64,000 bases of DNA from Atriophallophorus winterbourni (taxonomy: Eukaryota > Platyhelminthes > Trematoda > Plagiorchiida > Microphallidae), in NCBI GenBank assembly GCA_013407085.1, contig JACCGJ010019479.1, positions 1 to 64,000 of the forward strand. The letters are read 5' to 3'. The position numbers and the translations under genes are program-made. Positions 20,999 to 34,600 of this stretch are shown piece after piece (position 1 is the first letter of the stretch; each line of letters starts with the position of its first letter). The notes under the pieces are model-generated. The model saw nothing but the letters and a program-made list of their open reading frames with translations, was not told the DNA's origin and searched no databases.

Positions 20999-22515
20999 AT
21001 GTGTTGGATTGAAGAGCCAACAATTGACAAGCAAATGCATAGTGTATACTCGTGGAAGATTAGTTACAATATGAAGCTGTACTCGTTGTCTTTGTGCAAT
21101 ACACATCTACTATTATATCTTAAATTAGTAAACCATTTTATCTGCATCAAAGAGAGGTGTATAGAGTGTAACGAATCCAATGCGCGTATCCCGTCGACAT
21201 TTTTATTGCACTCTTAACCCACACCAAAGACAATTGAGCAAACGTGAATTCTATTCAACCCCCGAATCACACTATACAAGTGAATGTCAATTGTTTAAAC
21301 TATTATTCCTCTGGTAATAGAGAATCATACGCAGCCAATCTGCTATAGGCGAGTGTATTCAATTCTAATTGAAGTTTCAGCGGCGATTTAGTGGAAGTCT
21401 GTCAAATTCCAACCCTCAATACAATGATTGTTTCACCGAAATGGCGAATCGAATATCGTTTAATGGCTGATGTGCTTCGGCATTCATTCCTTTTCTTGCG
21501 ACACTACAGTTGTCGTCAGACTTCAGGCTCTTCGTGCACTTGCTCTGTGTTTCTGAACAGGGTTCTAAAGGCTATCGAAGAGCTACTCTTTGACTAACAC
21601 ACCAACACATCTCACAGTTTCTATCCTACCACAAACAATCTCGCATTCTGCAGCGATGATTGATTAATAACTCAAAATTCGATAAAATGTATAATGAGCG
21701 AACTGATTGAATTTTGATATACAAATTTGTTCAGGTAATTAGACGTAGATTTGATAAATAGTTTGTTTCTGATGCACGAGAGAAATCATTTTCAATTCAT
21801 TGTTATCACCCAACGTTGCGAAACAAAAACTTGTCTACTTAGATGAAAAACTGGTGCGAGTTCGGCAAACGGATTAACTGCTATACAACTGAATACCGTA
21901 ATAAAATTCTCAGATGCTTAAAATGAATATTGAAAGCATTAGTAAGTATTGCACTCGTATGGGCTTATGTTGAGATGGTATGTTAATGTTTCCAGTAAAT
22001 CCTGTAAATATGTGTATAAATTATGGTTAACACGGTTCCTGAGCAAGTGGTGCATCAATGAATTTGCTTTATCCGCACTTGCGAAAACAAGACTTGGAAT
22101 TTCTTTAATCGATTGCTTTTAACTTTATTTCCATAACAAAATCTATGAAGACTTGCGCACGTTAAAGTTGAATGTGCCATTTCATCATGAGCTCGTCTGT
22201 CTGTCTTAGTAATTCGTGCATTCAAGATTGGTTTAAAATGAAATTCAAATTTAACTTCATTTTCTACATTTTCTACATTTGATTCTGTGACATGAGATAA
22301 ACGATTCCAGACATTACCGTATCCGATTGATTTCCATTGGAATACCTACACTGTAAGTGGCGATTCAGTTACAAAGCCGACACAGTACGCGAGGATCGAT
22401 ACTTATTTACCATTGGTTTAACCCACTTCGATTAACCAATCAAAATTGTGTAAAATAGCGTTATCGTGGAGGCCACATAGCGGACACCAGTCGAATATTC
22501 TCATGCGAGAGATTT
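20999..22515. other. Upstream region of the GT8 gene, no gene recognised
   Basis: No coding segment that I can support; the 68-codon ORF at 21391 has no recognisable feature. Near the 3' end, ATTGGTTT (22414) and AACCAATCAAAA (22434) form a pair of CCAAT-type boxes about 80-100 bp before the proposed start codon; these could belong to the promoter. No clear TATA box at a fixed distance. Confidence 0.35.
22414..22445 (+). promoter_or_regulatory. Candidate CCAAT-box pair upstream of GT8 gene
   Basis: ATTGG on one side and CCAAT on the other, about 20 bp apart, 80-100 bp before ATG 22516. Motif matches of this length arise by chance, so this is suggestive only. An out-of-frame ATG at 22503 opens a reading frame overlapping the main start. 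Confidence 0.25.
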
Positions 22516-22638
22516 ATGAGAGCTCTACCTTATTTTCTCGTAATTTGCGTGCTGTGTATACATGGGATTATAATTTTTTATGCAAGAGACAAACGAAGAT
22601 ATGATTTGTTTACGCTGAATATTTCTACAGAACGTCCA
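22516..22638 (+). CDS. GT8 gene exon 1: start and signal anchor
   Basis: 41 codons, MRALPYFLVICVLCIHGII then FYARDKRRYD; a very short N-terminus followed by about 19 hydrophobic residues, typical of Golgi type II enzymes. N35-I-S37 is a possible N-glycosylation site. It ends in CCA followed by donor GTGAGT (22639), phase 0. Confidence 0.7.
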
Positions 22639-25600
22639 GTGAGTACATTTTGAAATCCTTGCATTCATATTATAGCGGTTTTAATAATTATAGACGAATA
22701 ATTTCACATGATTCCCATGACTAACATATATTATTATCCTGGGATTAATTTTTACCTGGTTGGATTTATGTTCTTGGATTAAATTAGGTGAAGCTTATTG
22801 GTTTCACCAGGAACTATTGTTAAAATGAAAGCGAATACCAATCGGGATTCAAGTTTGGCAGATAACATTTTGAAGAAAATCCATAATTTAGATGTGGTCA
22901 GGCGTTGGGTAAAACCTTCATTGCCGACTCTTTTGAAATTACAGCGGGTGGTAATGTCACGTTTGTTACTCATGCAAAATGTCACCCGCTGAACATGTAT
23001 GCTAGAATATAAACGAGACTATCAGTAAACAGTTGCTAACATGGGTCACCTAATTTTGATTTTTGTCTAAATCTCGATTCACTGGGTGATTGCACCGTTT
23101 CTCTTAAGTTTCCAGACCGAGAAATTCTTCTGACAAGAGTTTAGGCGGAAATGCCAGCTTGTGGTCGTCTGTTGGGAAATCGGATCCATAATAAAATTCG
23201 GTTGGACACTGTAGTTTTATCGTTTGGACGAGCACTGGTTCACATCAAATTTATTGCTTAGACCAAGTCCACAGAGACTCTTCCTTCTAATTTCACATAT
23301 GAAAGGATCGTGGTGAACAAACTGAGCAAATACCTTAACGAAAATAAGCTATTTTCGGGAGAGCAACACGGTTTTAGAAAAGGATATTCCTGTCTTACTA
23401 ACCTGCTCCTTACCCTTGACGACTGGACTCTAACAGTAAATGTTGGGGATACCAACCATGTATTTTACCTCGATATGTCGAAAGCATTTGACCGTGTAAA
23501 ACACAGTATTCTCTTGCAGAAGCTGGAACATTGTGGTATCACTGGCAGACTATTAGCCTGGTTAGAAAATTACCTGACTGATCGGCTTGTTCAAGTCTCT
23601 GTGGACGGTGCTTTATCATAGCCGGTAGCCGTGCAAATCAGCGTGCCTCAGGGATCCGTCCTCGGACAAACCCTCTTCGCACTTTATGCCAATAACATAC
23701 CGGCTCTCATAAAATGTAAGATCGTACTGTTCGCGGATGATATAAAAGTGTGGTCGCATATAAATAAGCCGGAACACTGAGAACTGCTCCCGAAGGATCT
23801 GAACAATCTCCAGCTGTGATCCCTAAAAAATCGCCTATTTTTCAATTTCCATAACTGTCACATGATAAACCTTCGATAATATGTGGAGTTCCAGTATTTT
23901 CTTGGAACACACAGCCTCTTGTGGACCGTGGAACAAAAGGACTTGGGTGTGTTAATAAGGAACACCCTAGGGATGTTTAGCCACTGCAACTCCATCTATC
24001 GCAAAACATCACAGAATTTGTCACTTCTAAAACGTATTTTCCGTAGCTTCTCAAAACAGACGATTCCCTGCATTACATCAGACCCACGATGGAATATGCA
24101 GTTCAAGCATGGTCGCCATGGCTTAAAAAAGATGTTGCGACTTTGTAAAGGTTATGCCATCGGGCTACCAACCGGAAACCATACAATGAGCGAATCAAAA
24201 CCCCAAATTTATTCGAATATCCACATGGTCCTCTCCGGGGGGATTTGATTTTGGTTTAAAATATTTCAAATACCGCAAATCATCTTCTACAATGCCTATG
24301 TAATCTACGGAGCTCGCATAATTCAAGAGCTCACACATTTATTCTAACTGTCCCTCACTCGTGACTCAACTGTAGATGACATTTTTTGCCGTGTGAGTTT
24401 GCCTTACTTGGAACCATATACCTGATTAGGCTGTAAACTCACGAAATCAGCAGATGTTCAAGAGAAGTCTTGATGTCTTTGTGACACTTAACCCGTGCAT
24501 CGCAGAAAACTATACATCTTGGTCTCATGCATCTATATTTTACTTCCAACCAATCGATAACAATTTCCGCCCTTTGGATTTTTACCTGATTCTTGAACTG
24601 ATTAGTAAGCTTGTTATATTATTCGTAGTTCTCATATTATTCTCTGGTTTTGTAAATCTCAATGCTTTTCAGACCATTAAAATTGAATTGAATTCAATAT
24701 CTCAGACCGATGAGGCATGTAGGGACTATGCTAATACCTGGTTTCGTTACCACAAATCTATATAAGATATTACATACTGAAATGCATTGATTTTTCAACT
24801 ATTGTTGTTACCTGGATATGGTGGAGTTTTGGTTTGATTAAATTTCTCGAAATATTTACCTACGGCAGGATTCGAGTTTGGCAAATTTAGTACAAATCGA
24901 CGCTTCTATCCACTCTGCTACCACAGATTCGACAAACAAAAGAGATTTGAAAATAAGTCAACAAGAAAGATGCCATTACGTGCTTTGACAGCTTTGTACA
25001 TTCATGAATGGTTACTGATCTTCACGAGCTACTATATTATTGCCACGTTAGCAAATGCAGGATAAAAATATTACTCACAAAACACACCTCTTCCTTCACT
25101 CATGATGCAAAAAATAATCAAATCAGGGGACGCTAGAATGGAACTCAAGTTAGATTAATTACATCAGCTGTTCGGCTCACCAACTGGCATCATCAAAATT
25201 GGAACCGACTGAATTGCGTCACAGCTCAAACTATCCGGAACATCTCAAGAAAGTGATCTAGTGGGTTTTCCAAAATCAGTGTGACATGTTTAAAGTTTAC
25301 TAGATATATCACCAAATCCAATGGACACAGAAGCAATGAACATTAACAAATAAATGATATCTCGCTCTTCCTCCAAATCGTAATAATAATCAGTGATAGT
25401 AATAATACTAAAATTCATAATAAAAATGAACCAGCATCACGTCGGTAAGGAATGCCAAGTGCTGAACTACCAAATAATAATGATACAACAAAAGCTCACA
25501 TATAAATGCGAGATGCTAAAATGCCACGGAACCTGTCGAAGAGAAATCAGAGACAAAATGGGATGAGTTTACTATACCTTGTATAATACAAGCATTCAAT

Positions 25601-28600
25601 CAAGTTTTTTGAGCAAGTAGACAAAATCCAAAGCAAACATCAGCTCACTTAACTCTCTGCGATATCGAGGGCGACACATAATTGCGTGTAGAATCTTTGG
25701 GTTATGTGAGCGCCATTGTTGATACTAGTTGTTCTCCATCCATCTCTCTATCTCTTTCTATCTCTATCATTTTGGAATCGGGATAGTTGCAGATTAAGAA
25801 ACTTATTCTTTTTGTTGGGATTAGATAAATTTTGGGGCCTTTACAATGTCCAATTTGTATTCGAAAAGCATGAACTTTTGAACCCCTGCATGTGGCCGAA
25901 ATATCTCATATATATCTGATATTTAGCTTTCAAGGATATTGTTTTACAACAGTTCGTTCATGGAAAACTTTTAGCTACAAATATTTAAGCTGTTTGAAAA
26001 AAACCTTGGTTATTTTTGCAAAATGCAAACAACGAAGAAGTTCATTGTTCAATTATGTTAGAGCAATCATGTTAGAGCTTACTTAGGTGGATTTACCCTA
26101 GCAATAAAATGTTCAAACTGTAACCACTGTTTACTACGAAGATATCAGCGTATCAATATTACTCACCACATGTTCATAAATGCTATTCAACAAATCATTT
26201 TACAGCCCGAAGCTGTTGAAGGCTTAACAATTTTAAACACCGTAGAAGACTTCAATGAACCTCCAATCGATGTGTTTTCCGTTATCAACGGAGCTTGCGC
26301 CATCAGAGAAGCTGTCACAATGCTCAAGAGTATGCTCTACTTTCACGGAAGTATTGATAAACCGAATTGCCAAGCGACCATACACAGACCGTCGGAAATC
26401 CAATGTCCCAAACGTCATCGAACTAGGAAATCCCGGCCGTTACGTATTCATTGGCTGACTTGGGCATGTACCAAAAGCAGGGCCATCGATATTTTCAAAA
26501 AATGGCGGCCACGAAACTTGCTGGTTCAAATTTATGATCTGGAACGATATTTGGTGAGTGCTCTAATTGGATTAGTTTAACAAAATTTATCAGTTACCTG
26601 AGTAAGCTTGTGCACCGTTTTAGTGGTCTTTTAATCAAAATGTAAAAGACCTATTTGGGACATCTTGAGTACTTTATTGTTATGAGTGAGAATAGTTCAG
26701 AGCGATTTTAATTCGAATTAACTCTCTATCATCCATCTCTCGCCAATAGCGACTAAAAGATATGGTTACTGATGTACTGTGGAGCTCACGCACCCTGGAC
26801 CTACTCTCAAATGCCTAAGTTAGACAGACGAGTTTATGTATATCGAAGCCAACGTGTGTTTTCGTTTCAAACTGTTGTTATATTTTCGACGTACTCTCCG
26901 TGGACAATTGATTCGAATTTACGTACGTTTCATGTCCCTCTGATTTGCACTTCGAGAACGATCGGTGAACAAATAACCCCGTCCTTCACCAAATCTCATA
27001 TCAATAATGAACGCCTTTTTGATCCTGCATTTATTACTCAGCTGACAAAGAATCAGAGAGATTAAAAATAAATGCGAATGGCTTGGTCACAACGGAAGTC
27101 ATCCCTCCCGGTTGTTATTTTTATCCGATTTGCTGGTCGATTTCATGCGAACCGATTTCCTTCGAACGTCTACGCGATTTAATTTACATGGAATGGTTGG
27201 AGATTTGTAGAAATGTTACCACGTTAACCGGCCCAGAAAACAGGGATATGTAAAAGATTTATAGTCCACAACTGACCCCGTATCTTACCTACCCGCAAAA
27301 GATACGTAAATAACCGTTGGCAAAAAGACTGAATCTCTAACGAAGAAAACTAGTTGACCGGCCTGAGCGTATTATGTGTACGTCAATGATCCGATTGACG
27401 AAGCTGTGTTCAAGTTGCTTCCAGGGTTAAGTAGTACTAAAGAAAAATTTTAATAAGTGAAACTTTAAAACATTAAAATCTTTCTACGAATCAAACTCAC
27501 TATAGCTATTTGATAATAACTTTTTAACAATAAATGACGCATTGATCGATTAATCGAATTATATTCATTGTATGACACGATTCTTAACGGAGTTTCCCCA
27601 AGGATTTGCAAAAGTTGATCGTAACAAGGAGCTATTAGTTAATAGTGTAGGCAGAAATCTAGACGATGTGCAACTGTTAACAAATCGTGTGAATGAATTG
27701 AAGGCCATCACCACGATACCTCCCTTGCACCATTCACTGTCGTGTTTCATCTTCACTTCACTTGACATGGGACCACCGTCTTTAGAAAGACATAGTTCTT
27801 AGCGGTTCGTATCAGTGGTAGTTTGGCTATCCAAGGTTTCGCTGTAATCTGGATACGTTGAATGATGACTACCCGAAAGCGTCCTGCGGTGTCGATACCG
27901 TTAAACCCTTCTAACTAAAAACAATTACTTTACCATTCATCTGAATATATCTTGGAATCGCATTTTAAACGTCATTTGGCTCCACACGGGAAGCATTTTA
28001 ATAATAGTCTTACCATTAATTCCCATTTATTGCATACGACTTAATCAGGATCAGCGAATCAGAAGAAACGTATTATGTTGCTTTGCATAACTTCTTACTA
28101 TCTAAAATTCTTGTATCACTTATAGATCAATGGCGACGAACAGCTGAGACAACAATTATCGCGGTATTACTGCACATAAAGACGATCAATATAACACTAC
28201 TAAGAATAAGCGACGCTGAGTAAGCGAGCTGCTGGTCGAACATGTTTGTAGGTGCAAGGATTTAACGCACGTGTTGTGAGCTTTCATGTGGACTCAGCTT
28301 AAGTCCAAACTAAACGCTCCAAGACTATGATAAATAAGGCAGTAAATAAAGGATTCAAGGATTAATGGTTAAAATAAATTAATACTTTACAACACCACAG
28401 GATGACGTTAAAAATATAATAGTATAAAAGGAATAGAGAATATCAAATGTAAGGCTCACGAATGATATTCTATAGGTCAGAATAATATCGCGTCGTATCC
28501 TCCTTTGGCTAAAGCCACATAAACCCAGATGTCGCAATCTTTTCGTGTACGGAACATTGCGAAGACTCATCACTAAATTTATTACGCTGTGATAGATTGT

Positions 28601-31600
28601 ATCAAAGAGAGCAATATCTTTTCGCAGCCAAGTTGCACAGGCCTCTACCGCATACTCCATTGTAGGGCGAAGGTAGACGTTCATTATCCTTGGTAACGTT
28701 ACCAGCGAGAATCTTCCAGATATTCTTCGAAAGATACCTAACAATCTGTCGGCCTGTCGATATATATTCTGGCAGTGTACCGTGCTCTTTAGGTTTCCAC
28801 TAATCCATACTCTATATCATTTTCCAACGAGCTCCATGTCAAGTTTTCAGTTCCCAATCGACATGTCCAAGGAACATTCTTGCCAAGCTGGAGCATCTTA
28901 CTTTTCCGTATGTTGAATGTCATATCATTCATGGCCGCCCAATTCGACACGTTGTCCAAATCCCGTTGCAGTTTCTCACGATTATCTGCAGAACTAATTG
29001 GAGTCAAATTTTCATATCATCATACCATCGTTTATGTATATTAGAAAGAGGAGCGGGTTTAGCACAGATCCTTGAGGGACTCCACTGGGGTTTTTGAACA
29101 TTTGAAATAGCACTCCGTTTACTTTAACTCGGGCGTGTCGATCTGACAGGTAGTCGCGCAACCATGAGAGAAATACTTCACATATTCCTAGACGTATCAG
29201 TTGTTGAAGAAGCAAATGGTGATTGGCTCTGTCAAAAGCCTTAGAAATGTCTAAGTAACAGACGTGGATGCCAGAACTTCTATCCAACACCTTCGACTAG
29301 TCGTCTAATGCTATGAGAAGATTTGTGAGACAGGAACGGTGAGATCGAAGTCCATGCTGCGCTGGCGAAAACAAATTATGCGATTCAAAGTGTACAACCA
29401 TTCTTTCCGAGCCGATGCATTACATGACCTTACCAATAACAGGTAATAGTGTGACGGGACGATAATTTGCAGCGTCAGATCGGCAGCCTCCTTTGAATAT
29501 AGGTGTAATCACGCCGGACTTCTAATTTTAGGTACCACCCTCTTATGCATCGAATGGTTAAACAGGATTGAAAGCGGTTAACAAAGCTGACGGTGACAGA
29601 ACCTTAGCACATCCGATGTGATGCAATCCGCACCTGCGGATTTTCTTACATTTATTTTGAACAATTGACTTGCGACAATCTCTGGATTTATCAAAATTTC
29701 GCCCAATGTCTGAATTCCTGAGTCGGCTGAATACTCACAATGTTTCACTAAAACGTTTGCGAGAGCATTCGCGGTTTCCAACGCTGTTTCGGTTAGTTTT
29801 TCACCATTCAGAACGGCAAAAATACCTGGTTTGATTTCGCTTTCGTGTTCATGATTTTGAATAATAACTTAGGTTAGCGTTCCATTTTTGACAGCAGCAT
29901 CAATTGGTGCGTTTCCTTATCCTCTCGAATAAGTGCAGTCACTTTGTTGCGTAACATACGGAAATGTTGCCAAGAAGTAGAAGTAATTTTGGCTTTATGT
30001 TGCATCCACGCTGCTTGCCTCACGCTATCCACTTTTTTGTTCTGCTGCGGACAAAAAAATGAAGCTCATGTTCTAATTTTCTAGGAGCGATCTGCGAGTT
30101 CTCGTCTATCTTCGGTTTCAGAAAATCTATATATTCGTTCCATTGCGAGTCAGGGCTTTTGTGGTCCGTCTACCAATGCGGAATCTGCACAAGCAATTTA
30201 CTCAGGGCTAATTTATCTACCCGGCGAACCATCCCATTCAGAGCAAGAGATTGATGCGTACTGCAAACATAGTCTAACACAAGCACTGAATGGTCACTCA
30301 GACCCAGTGGAGCCTGGAATCCGATCGCTTTGACAGATTGTTATTCCGATGTTAACACCAAATCCAAGACAGAGGGGCGATCAGAACCTCTCCTCCGGTT
30401 GCATTCGTGAACATGACTGTATAAAGGGATTGAATCTAATACCTCTCTAAATCGGTATTCTATCGTTTGTGGGGAGTGATCGTCCCTGAGAAAAAGGGTG
30501 GACAGATTAAAATCACACATAATAAGTGTCGTTGCTTGCTGTGTGCGAGTCAAGCGCTGAAGCACTTGGATCAACCTTTAGTTGTACGATTCTTTAGATG
30601 AAGGGGACCGGTAGAGCACCCCAATAATGCAAACTTTACCAGACATCAGCGTCAAAGAACACTAAAATTGTATATAGGAGTTTGAATTATGTGTTGTCTA
30701 TTGGATGTCACCGGAGTCAATTATGATAATAAAGAGCAACGCCGCAACCAACTCTCTCGATTGTCCCTTAACAAATTCATATTTGGAATTGATATCTCCG
30801 TTTCAATCAATTGGGATTAATACCATGTTTCTGTAATGGCGATAATGTCAGGTAAGTAGTGCGAACATATCTCGTGTAACTTCGCTAATTCATTCAAAAG
30901 GCTTTGCGCATTTGTATATAAACATCTTGTAATGTTTGTGGCGTTCAAATCATGAAAAGTTATCAAACGGCCGACTCGGTTAGAGTCGAATGCTCACGTT
31001 TTTTGTAGCTATCGCATGACATTCAGGTTGAACCGCATCACTAGGCGTTTTTGCGTCGGCACTATCCGTTTGCTTGCTTCCGACTATTACCCTGGGCAAG
31101 CTCAACTTGACGTTTTGGGGTAGGTTTTCTCTATTAGCTTTCTATTCACGTTTGATATCATTGGTCATTTGGGTTGTGAAGAAGGTTAGCTTCAAATGGC
31201 TAGGACCCTGCCATTTATAGTTGGCAGACCGCGGTATCCTAAAAGCATCCACATGTATGACATTTTTAATACCAATTGTTTCGGCTAGATTTTTCCACTG
31301 TTGTTATCGTGCTCAGACTTTTCTTGAGAAGGTACGTCAGCAGCATCTTCCGGAACACCTAGAATTACAATACTTCTTGGATTACTTTCTTCTCGAGATT
31401 TCTGCGACGACTTTCGCTCCCATCACGGTTAGTCTGCATGGATACGACATGTAGTCGCTGGAACACCTCTAAGAAGGTTAGCATTTAAATGTACGTTTTC
31501 CACGTCCTCCACAGATTGCAGCGTTATTCTTAAAAGGCGAGGATCATCCTTGTGAGAAGAATTAAGGTGGCGGTGTAATCAAACTATTGATGAGGGAGTA

Positions 31601-34600
31601 ACTGCGGCCAGTCTCATCTGACTACAGAGTATATATCACTCAGCTAAGTCATGTTTTTGCTTAGCTAACACTAGGGTTTACACCCGCGGATTTTGTTTTA
31701 TAATTTGAGTCAGTCATTTTAGTAGTGGTTTTTCTGAGTCCTTTCTCGTTTCCGTTAAGTCGAGTAGTCACTGATCCCAACGAACGCTTCCCCGTTTTAG
31801 TCACCATCTGCGCGGTTATCTGGGCAAATGTTGGCCTGTTCGAGTATTATGGATTTTATACCGGCTCTTCGGCAGCAACCCTAAGTCTGGTAACGATGGT
31901 GTCTTTATGACCTTGTTTATCAACACATTCATTTTTGCATACTCAGGGACTTTCGTCGCCGAGCCTGACGGTGTTGGTTTGGTCTTGCAAATCAGACAAA
32001 CATAACAAAAACAGGGACAATTATCTCCATTAATAGTCGATACCAAATCCGAGGTCAGCGATTTGTCGCATTTTGCATTCACCTTCAACAAACAAGCGTA
32101 ACACGTGACAGACATCGCCTTAGGACTTACGACTTTTGGCAAACGTACACATGCGCTTAGTTTTTATTTTCGGGGTCATCCGGTAAGGGTTGTGAGCAGC
32201 ATTGTTCAGTGGTGTGTGCGCAGACAGTGGTTCTGTCGAGCGATCGATGATGAAGATGGTGAGCACGACAGAAAACGCTGTTCACTAATAAGAGCAAATC
32301 AGAATTGAATCCGGCGATACGCTTCGGTAGTTGATCGCACGATATTGAATATATAACTAGTCGATGGCGAAGAATAAGATCTTTCCGATGACGTTAATCC
32401 CTTTGAGGACTTGACGAGTATTAACAGTGTTGCACGCGTAGATCCAATATTGGAAAATCACGAGAAATCCGAATTCGGTCGTATTATCGAATAGCTCTAC
32501 GAGAGTGGTATTTCCAGAAAGCTGACTTCGAGGGGAGTTCAACAAGGTATAATATATCCACGTACATGTAAGTTTACGAACAGTATATCCTGATTATCAG
32601 GAGCTCAAAATAATGCGACCGCAAGATATAATCAAAATGATGCAATTGCGACAGGTTGTTTTATTTCGGCTAAACGCATTATTTGTACAAGCACTTAATT
32701 GATAAACATTTAAAAGCACGAAACGTGAATTTAGGGAAGCGTTTTTTTAAATCGAATACACTCGAATCCTCGACAGGATCACATTGGATCTCGGGGTCCG
32801 CAATTGAGATAGCTGCCAAACACCATAGCAATAACTTGCTGAATATTTATATTGTAGTAAGATTTGGATCGGTTGTATACATCACACACTACGGCTGCCA
32901 TCAAAAAGCATTCGGATTATAGTGCTCACATCAAAAGGCACTCTAGCGGTGGTAATCTTCCTGGCGGTCAAATTTCCCGTGAATCAAGGTGTTAATCAGA
33001 AATTGTGGTTCATAGCCAAGCACATGGCACATCTGCTGGAACTCGCTGATTAACATGTTTTATATTCACAAGTAGCGCGACCTTAGTACTTCATTTAAAT
33101 TGTTTTAATGGTAGACTTGATCACAAATGTTGATTCCGTTCATAACGCCACACAACGCTTTTGATCGAAAGTGCGTCGTGAATAAAACCTAGTAGAGATT
33201 TTGCTGAATGTAAATGTGTTACGCGTCTTACTGCTTTTAGCATGACGACATTTGTTGTATGTATGAAAGCACAAGCCTGATCCAGACGACGTGCCGCAAA
33301 GTCAGAATGCATGTGGAATCAGATACTCTCAGTTTACACGGGAATAAACAGGTATACGAAATTGAGCTTAAAGAAAAAAGAAGAAAGCTTTATTCGTAAA
33401 ACGAATTTTCTTTGAATCAAATTAATTTGGGCACACGAATTCTTAATACGAATAACGAATAAGAGAGAAACGTTAATGTTTATTGTGAAAATGTGAGATT
33501 GCAAGTCACATTCACATCCAAAACAGCTTCGGTTGCGTCTACACCGGCATTGAGCGTTGCGATGGAAGTTTCACGATTTTTAAAATGCTCATGTACACGT
33601 TTTTGGCATTTTTCTAACAGGAGATTCCCCATTGTTCAAAATAAAAAAAATGCACAGCATTTCAAACGTCCTTCGTTGCCATAGAAACATGTTAACAAGT
33701 TTTAAAAACAAAAAGGTTCCATGAAACAAAATATTCATTTGCATGCTTTTCCGTCACACACACCCCACGACCGGTTTCGTGCTGTTTGCACTCATCAGGT
33801 AGGGACAGTAAGATCAGGATCCGCATGCGCTTGAAACAGTGGAGAAATGGTAAACAAGGAGCGCTTGTATGCCACTGTTGGATAAAGCTGGTACGACCAA
33901 CCTGCTCAATCACATGAGCCCCAACTCGTGTTGACTGGGTTTGAAACCCATGGAACTGCGTGAATTGATTGAACTTTGCTTGGAATTTCGTGTGCAAAAC
34001 GCAATACTATCTGTTTCACCTGTCGCTACTTAACCATGGCAACCGTACCCTGTATGTGAATTTGTGTTTTACTGTTATCTACACGTCAATCAATGCCATG
34101 ATATAACTTATGCAATCAGAACAAGCTTTGATGTGTGGTGCTCATTAACATAAAAACCGTAAATGAATTCGTCTTTCAATTATTTTAAATGACAATATTA
34201 TTTTCGTGGGCCCTTATTGAGAATTTCCGGCAATTCGCTGCCAGATGAATCACTGAAGCATTGAATTTACGTCTACCTTGCCTTTATTTGGTGGTTAAGG
34301 AAGATGACTGAACTTCTCCCATGAAAATGCTGCCCAGTTGCACATGTTGTAACCCGTGATTTCCGTAAATGACTCGCTATATCTCTTGTAAAGGAAGGGG
34401 CGAGGGGTAGTTGGCTCCCGGTCTTGGGGATCTGATCGCGTTTAGGGCTTGACGCCTATTACACAGGCATGGAGGGAAATCTACGCAACATAACCACCCG
34501 CTATTGCGTCCCAATTCATCTCAGAAGTCAAACAACCAAACGTTAACCATGTTCAAAAATACTAATTAGCAGGTATTTTCATCACACACCACACGACCTG

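Noticed and set aside
26772..27065. A 97-codon ORF as a missing GT8 exon
   Set aside because: No GT8 motif and no matching phase; it does not supply the region before the DxD strand.
33481..33700. ORF at 33493 as a host exon
   Set aside because: No splice sites in phase with other exons and no recognisable motif.
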